Positions 60,601 through 64,000 of a stretch of 64,000 nucleotides of DNA are shown in pieces. This stretch comes from Rhynchopus sp. YZ270_cl-10. Lineage: Eukaryota > Euglenozoa > Diplonemea > Diplonemida > Diplonemidae. The notes beneath the pieces are model-generated. The model made no database searches. It saw only the letters and a list, made by a program, of their open reading frames with translations, and had not been told where the DNA came from. The DNA lies in NCBI GenBank assembly GCA_964035575.1, contig OZ037843.1:1-64000 (forward strand), written 5' to 3'. How positions within the stretch are numbered: position 1 is the first letter of the stretch; each line of letters begins with the position of its first letter. Made by a program: the position numbers and the translations under genes.

Positions 60601-62661
60601 GTACTCTACGGTGCTGCTCTGTAACACAGCGAAAGGGGTGTCCTGTGCCCACAGTGTCGACCCGACGTCTGGGTACCACGTTACCTGAGTAGCCGACCAG
60701 ATGTCCTCAATGTCAGAAGGGCCGTAAAAGGAAAAAGGCGCGTGAATTTCCGAGGTGGGGGTAAAATGGACATCTCTCTCGGCAGGCGATTTGAATGTTG
60801 AGCGCTTGTCGTAGTGGGTGGCCCAACTTCCGCGTGAATGCAATTGTCCCGTCGTTCCTGGGCTTCCCCTCGAAAGCATCCGCTGCGAGTTGAAGGAAAG
60901 GCACATCAGCACGTCAAGATCTTGGTCCATCAGGATGTAGAAGAGAACGGGATATGCGTGGCGTTCCCGTTCCGGCAGCGGGCACGCAATGTACTTCGGG
61001 GGCACCTTGGTGCTCTGTATAGTTTGCTCCAAATTCTGGATTCGTTTCTTTTGTGCTTTTCTTTGGGAGGAGGTGCTAGATTCAGTTGCCCTTTCGTCGT
61101 CCAGTTCTTGCCTCCAGTACACAAGCTGTTGCTTCTTCTCCTCCAGAGCCTTCATGTACTGTGCTTGCTTGGCAGCCACCTCGGCGCGCTCCGCCTTCCA
61201 TCTCTGCTGGATCTCTGCAGACCCTTTTGCATACTCCCACGCAAAATCCATCGTACCTTCAGCACTCGAGCCTTGCAGCGAGAAGACACGCCGTCCGGCC
61301 TCCGACGAGAATCGTTGCAAGTACTTCGCGAGTTGCTTCACCTGGGTGCGGGTTTCCTTCTTGTCCGTCGACACGTGGCTCAGTGAGGTGTATTCCATTG
61401 CAACTCCGTAACGCGCCAGTATGGGCCACCTCTGGACACACATGTGGTGCACGACTACGTACGCCGACACAACCACAACCATCTCGTGGCTGCGGGAAAT
61501 CAGCGACGCACCCTTGACAAGCGCCTGGTATCTTTTAACAATCTCTTTGATGCTGTTTGTATCGCACTGGAAAACCAACGCCCCACCGGCTGAGACTGTG
61601 GAGACGAGGCGTGCAAAGTACTTCTCCACACTGGCCACCGCCAGTTCAGGGAACGCCGCAGAGTTGTTATACATCCACCAGTTCAAATGTACCGCACTAC
61701 AGTCGTTCACAAGCGGCATCTGTCCTATCGCTTTCGCAGCTCTGGCTGCTACATCCTCATTCGCGACTGAATCGCTTGGCGGTGGGATGAGGGCAAGGCC
61801 AACATCAAGCACAGTGTGTGCCCCGATCTCCCCGAGTCTGCACTCTTCTGCACCCTCGTCCGCCTGTCGTTGCAGAAGAGCATCGAGGTCCCGTTTGCAT
61901 GCAGACAGAGGCTCCACGACATCGGCGTCAATGTCCTTGCGGTCCTCGGTGTACAGCAGTGCACGGCTCACTGCGCTCTCCATGATCCCGACGACTTCGT
62001 TGCACTCCCCTTGGCTGAGTGGGGTGAATGCAGCCTGGAGCCAGGTCTGCGCCATCCACACATCGAAGTCCAGCAACAACCTGTCGCTCAGACATTCCCC
62101 CAGCAACCGTGGCAAGATGCCACAAGATATCAGAACCCAAGGCCACGACGGCTGAGATGCTGCCGAAAAATCAGACTTGCAAACCTGGGGCACCGTTGTC
62201 GTCTCCGTTGCCGCCATCTTCCCTGCACACTCGATAAACTGCGGTGAGGCCTTGATGCCTTTCCACTCTTTCCTTAGCTGAGCGAGGGCAGCCTCAAACC
62301 TCTCGTCAAACTTTTGCATCTCAGCCTCGGCCACATCCCCGATCGCCACTGTTTGACACCCACACCAGTCACTGCCGTGCTCCAGACGACCTACACTAAC
62401 TACCTCCAGAGAGCAGACATCATCCACATCACTCCTACTGCACAACAGCACACACCCATGCTGGTCGTATTGTTGTTTGATGTTGATCGTCACCCCGTCT
62501 TCGCGCACATGGTTCTCCCCTACAAGCGTAGCCACAGCGCCTTTTGCACGATCGGAGTCCTCTCCTAGCGTTGCACACTGCGACACAAAACCCTTCAATA
62601 GACATGTCAACGAAGAGAACGACTCTTCCTTGTACACACGGCGTGTTGCGTTTGGATGCAT
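54643..62661 (-). CDS. DUF3638/DUF3645-family giant protein, copy 2
   Basis: Encodes the same 2672 residues as 44610-52628 at an offset of exactly 10033 bases, with the same P-loop-like GLGKT, DESD and QGAGRMRQLG motifs. Retention of an identical 8-kb reading frame with diverging 3' flanks suggests recent duplication with homogenisation or selection on the protein. An assembly artefact is made less likely by the flank differences. A single-base difference lies just past the stop codon (CCTGG preceded by TTTCC in copy 1, TTTAC in copy 2). Confidence 0.88.
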   Translation of the reverse strand: MHPNATRRVYKEESFSSLTCLLKGFVSQCATLGEDSDRAKGAVATLVGENHVREDGVTINIKQQYDQHGCVLLCSRSDVDDVCSLEVVSVGRLEHGSDWCGCQTVAIGDVAEAEMQKFDERFEAALAQLRKEWKGIKASPQFIECAGKMAATETTTVPQVCKSDFSAASQPSWPWVLISCGILPRLLGECLSDRLLLDFDVWMAQTWLQAAFTPLSQGECNEVVGIMESAVSRALLYTEDRKDIDADVVEPLSACKRDLDALLQRQADEGAEECRLGEIGAHTVLDVGLALIPPPSDSVANEDVAARAAKAIGQMPLVNDCSAVHLNWWMYNNSAAFPELAVASVEKYFARLVSTVSAGGALVFQCDTNSIKEIVKRYQALVKGASLISRSHEMVVVVSAYVVVHHMCVQRWPILARYGVAMEYTSLSHVSTDKKETRTQVKQLAKYLQRFSSEAGRRVFSLQGSSAEGTMDFAWEYAKGSAEIQQRWKAERAEVAAKQAQYMKALEEKKQQLVYWRQELDDERATESSTSSQRKAQKKRIQNLEQTIQSTKVPPKYIACPLPERERHAYPVLFYILMDQDLDVLMCLSFNSQRMLSRGSPGTTGQLHSRGSWATHYDKRSTFKSPAERDVHFTPTSEIHAPFSFYGPSDIEDIWSATQVTWYPDVGSTLWAQDTPFAVLQSSTVEYYSKAKVKGLRPEFATFFLPPEDSSSEQEHTAGNRGYATMHLKPHAFTVKGYLAFAGVRSFSSSVWRKILRIVTERSLPFAEASVAELLRHSAHQLGAFTEGFARKEDGDPFKAAEDLFRTSDPLVEKLVAAFAQLAEEVRECPRDHKGFPVLADLSCFISQFSSDPRGQRLPFLWRGVAARWREVCGFEDVQEVGDKDKEAVMTAYAIRCFLVPKLTAADAALLVEELFRFRQCLARSDEEHPESLATVRRVAAHRLSDVMIHAQADPDTVITPGLRKIFGRMPEHVAGWKNLFDASTGTATCCFEAVAEDNHYSVNLLKGAVLLNGYPPCGLPDEVTQCALYKRSFGETRNFEVSKSASGATFNTLKRDETNCHYDFCICSRTGRVRIFEIREEDGEDSKSELVNLQEAEWSVANLPKMLVDLHTHWHDATRQTLWFREESYLNKRVQYLMTYTLSATGAPEHAVVHEVPAAEMDQPYKHILSLLSEGHLSRFVAAPLSLVPLFERVEEHVHMHAVVDKNEVLWVRLPRLRLSWWVEGDTVRSEQHPNMRLSSEQQHGCVPLFFQNYLVLEGTAGSTRVLIPCGTIVQDEEGAWVAMDGASTSTFKCFAYDLCVRFRQLKAATTTMRLYLAAVFAASGTLVVEQWMGMTAVEFAVQLCRECWSNEPLSAGDMQLLDNVADFGEEVPVLTLICHDLLRSSFRQCKLWEKDRPESSVSTTRLQEARTEYGRAPGRNWRHALSTWELHSSPMDRKAVDLKIRNDHECTLEEYPGDIKEHVKKVELGLRRILKATEQEPGFVPPSFPFTCPNYPGLCAELKDSWERHHRTASYDVPSPEFLSGYVTSLKEEVSAKRAGLQERITDCTTEQAKRHSASFELLHCVNGVPTVTFRDMALLAGTVEFSPSHELNPFLTYQQRVILQNDARRLLELCVLEDKLERILRLVQGDNTRAKIVQELRCVRDWDGDEHPHWLVFEAEGSLQIRPHQYDLAKHLLHHPGSISQLNMGLGKTRVILPMLLLELTRLDAKKAEKILPQIVFLRSLLKEGQGFLSNTLTASTRNLRVYMLPFHRNIELDVPALEGEWREAQRAGGVVLSVPEYKLSLCLKRHELAMHDKPAEAKLLRHLQTMDKTGTLILDESDELLHHRYQLVYAVGKGDSLVDGAIRYEVAAAVLTALNRRGKTLDNIAAVIEVREGIDRFQGFRLVDGRSTHDANVAQLNRVVLDLLCEEIKQHGAPWCLRWLKDYSAEALAMVKDSVLNGSKGADMRFALLEHQRLQLMCLRGLFAHELLAHCLTKRHRVEYGVAYEKRKINLAVPFKAADVPTERSEFSHPDVMVLHTMLAHYYDGLNTTQVGEAVGKLLELSDGAQNYYYKSWFASVASQPSDFSSIDCVRKLDPTNREQHALLHSTYQYSMPVINFWMTQIVLPSEVVAYPEKLSMSAWDLPDRRSVGFSGTNDNHQLLPSYVTQREPDVEELKATNGLMLSHLMRSTVHMIGHVAGRSTGEAALLAAVTGKAGALIDTGSLLAGMPPKEAAAFVLRQASFKLLGKRGVMYFETEASEEGWKVMYTDTNLVSIRHECALTDDVFFAIFDNARCRGSDLKLAQDCVGAVTLGRNLRKDMLMQGAGRMRQLGPQQQGLMLLCPEDVRGQISQSTPSIEEVLGWVIENTGAERERGLSQWADNGVFHYECKNNPRAIQADDQQPLSKYTHPLVETDLEPLVQEQLRNTKVGEYGKECEVILRCCKDLGSGLKVKSTVSDRECEKEKEAQQEQENEQEVERESMKPLAEKVWDYRLAATASSWQAFCATLPWNVVTVSTLQDIWDSAFPGATLRWGSAKLCATSNWKNTVCANNEETALRTLRLVDAVLTFPTGHMLLLSDREADGVLAAMLEEERRHGGAAGEEGKLENCGVDDTLGVETRETNLETTALKLLNGICNGYSSGPELEALDSIVTPNNTFVLRLVAGKGTSSHYHYSQLQKTAERVA

Positions 62662-62944
62662 CTGGTAAGGTGGTGCGTATTTACGCCCTCAGGGGTGTGC
62701 TGATGAGAGGGTTTAAGTTTAAATTGTTTGTTTTCTTTTTTGTGATGTTCGCTGTGTGGTGGAAACTTTTTATTTTTTGTGTGGGGTGGGGTGGGAGGAT
62801 TGTACGGTCGAAGAGTTACGGAACTTCAGAACTTCGGGTGATTTAAAAGGAGGAGGCTTTTTTTGGGAATTACTGGTAGAGTGGCAGTATCTCGCTTTTT
62901 CACACGCTATGACTGCACCAAGTGTGGGTCACCTAACAAGTTAA
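62662..62944. promoter_or_regulatory. 5' flank of DUF3638 copy 2
   Basis: Same sequence as 52629-52911 by unit repetition; presumed promoter region of copy 2. Confidence 0.35.
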
Positions 62945-63439
62945 AGGGGGGGTGGGATAATTGTAGTGGGGGATAACTGTAGAATGGCGGATAAAAATTG
63001 AAACCGCACCCTACTTTTCCTTTTTATGTTTTTCCCCTACCCCCGAAAACAATAAAGCAATAAAAACAATAAAGACAAAAGGGAGAGGTTGGTGAAACGC
63101 ACACACCTCGACCTGTCGGTGAAATGTGGCTCTACTCCAACCCGCCCCGGATTAGAAAAATGGAAAAAAGGATGGGAGTAGGGTACGATATTCAATTTCC
63201 TTTTAGCATTGCATGTAATCATAAAAAATATCGCCAGTTCTTCTCAAACAATGGGGGATAGTTGTAGTGGGGGATAAAAAAAAAAATATCTCTCTTTTTT
63301 CCCACCTGAATATCCCCATCCCCAAGGAAAATCCACACCAAAAACGCGGTGTGGGAAATGGGGGATAACTGTAGTGCCATTGTAGTGGGGGAAAAAATAA
63401 AATAAAACGGGGGGATAATTGTTTTATCCCCCCCCCCCT
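62945..63439. mobile_element. TTAA MITE, second copy by tandem duplication
   Basis: Counterpart of 52912-53406 at offset 10033, with the same TTAA flanks; it was carried along by the tandem duplication and is not a separate insertion. Confidence 0.8.
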
Positions 63440-63484
63440 TTAATGCAAGGCACAAAAAAAAAAGGGAGTAAAACGAGTGAACAA

Positions 63485-64000
63485 GTCTGTGGTGGGTGTG
63501 GTACGGTGACAGATTTGGAGTGGGTCACGCCTGAACTGTGTGGATGCCTTGTGAGGGTAATTCTGTGCACCCTTTCGGTGCGGTATGCCACTTTATTCTC
63601 ACAATAGGCTCTATGCGCCTTTCCTTCCTACGCGGAACCCCCTACCCCCTACCTGTTGTGTTACATGGCGAGGTTCCACATGGCGGGACAGTCCCTTCCT
63701 TCCTCTTGCGGTACAGCCCTCACAGTCTGAAAAGAACCCAAGAAAGATCATGATGATGACGACAGCACAACGAGAAAAATAAAATCGATACCGCACTCCT
63801 ACTTCTCCCGCAAACAATAAAACATACATTCATATACATACTATTTATAACACAAACAGTAAGCACTAAAGGGAATAAAACAAATAAAAACGATAAAGAC
63901 AAAAGGGAGAGGTTGTGGTGCAACACACACACTGATGATGATGATAGCACAACGAGAAAAAAACGCTTCGTTTGTACTGAGAATACCGAATAAAAGAAAC
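63485..64000. other. Start of a third tandem unit, cut by the window edge
   Basis: Begins with GTCTGTGGTGGGTGTGGT and matches 53452-53967. It predicts a further DUF3638-type gene just beyond the window. Confidence 0.8.

Larger units (their letters stand above)
43719..64000. repeat. Tandem array, unit 9.7-10.0 kb, carrying the DUF3638-type gene
   Basis: Units start with the 18-mer GTCTGTGGTGGGTGTGGT at 43719, 53452 and 63485. The second unit is 10033 bp and the first 9733 bp; the 300-bp difference is in the 3' flank. Each unit has a 3' flank, the 8-kb gene on the minus strand, a short 5' flank and a TTAA MITE. The third unit is cut by the window edge. Coding regions are identical at the protein level while the 3' flanks differ by indels and substitutions. 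Confidence 0.95.

Overview
The window is nuclear DNA of a eukaryote, most likely a protist. The genes have no visible introns (cathepsin B, an 8-kb DUF3638-type gene, small CCCH-type genes). The transposons are non-LTR retrotransposons with a restriction-like endonuclease plus several MITE-like DNA elements. There are no operons or bacterial signals. I cannot name the species from sequence alone.

Layout: 1-5527 is an 8-bp satellite (GGGTTTGC)n that runs off the left edge. 5528-17764 is a three-layer nest. A minus-strand LINE fragment (LINE3, 17764-17241 plus 6734-5528) is split by a roughly 1.1-kb polyadenylated non-autonomous element (B), which is itself split by a complete 9.4-kb LINE (LINE1, 7435-16855) with an 11-bp target duplication. 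The unoccupied site survives in a second copy of B near 30920. 18513-19188 and 29991-30680 are two copies of a noncoding repeat (A) on either side of a second large LINE (LINE2, minus strand, about 19500-29990). 31350-43710 holds two copies of a segment with a cathepsin B gene, separated by a cluster of four related CCCH-type genes arranged partly as a 1.2-kb palindrome. The second segment copy carries two DNA transposons (39241-40192, 40285-41966) that are absent from the first, giving exact empty/filled site pairs. 43719-64000 is a tandem array with a 9.7-10.0 kb unit. It holds two protein-identical copies of a 2672-residue DUF3638/DUF3645 protein, a TTAA-flanked MITE upstream of each, and the start of a third unit.

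The most notable signal is in the LINEs. Both full-length LINEs carry, between a 5' minisatellite and the start codon, a sequence that folds as an HDV-like self-cleaving ribozyme: nested P1/P2/P3, a P1.1 pair and a C-GAA catalytic junction. P2 and P1.1 covary between the two elements. The 5' strand of P1 (GGGGAC) is the first part of the minisatellite unit, repeated 11 times in LINE1 and about 7 times in LINE2, so one catalytic core could cleave at many registers. The encoded proteins are also unusual: a signal-like N-terminus, a huge Ser/Asn tract, membrane-like segments, an OTU-like protease domain, zinc fingers, reverse transcriptase, a restriction-like endonuclease, then further OTU-like domains (two in LINE1, three in LINE2, one of them apparently inactivated).
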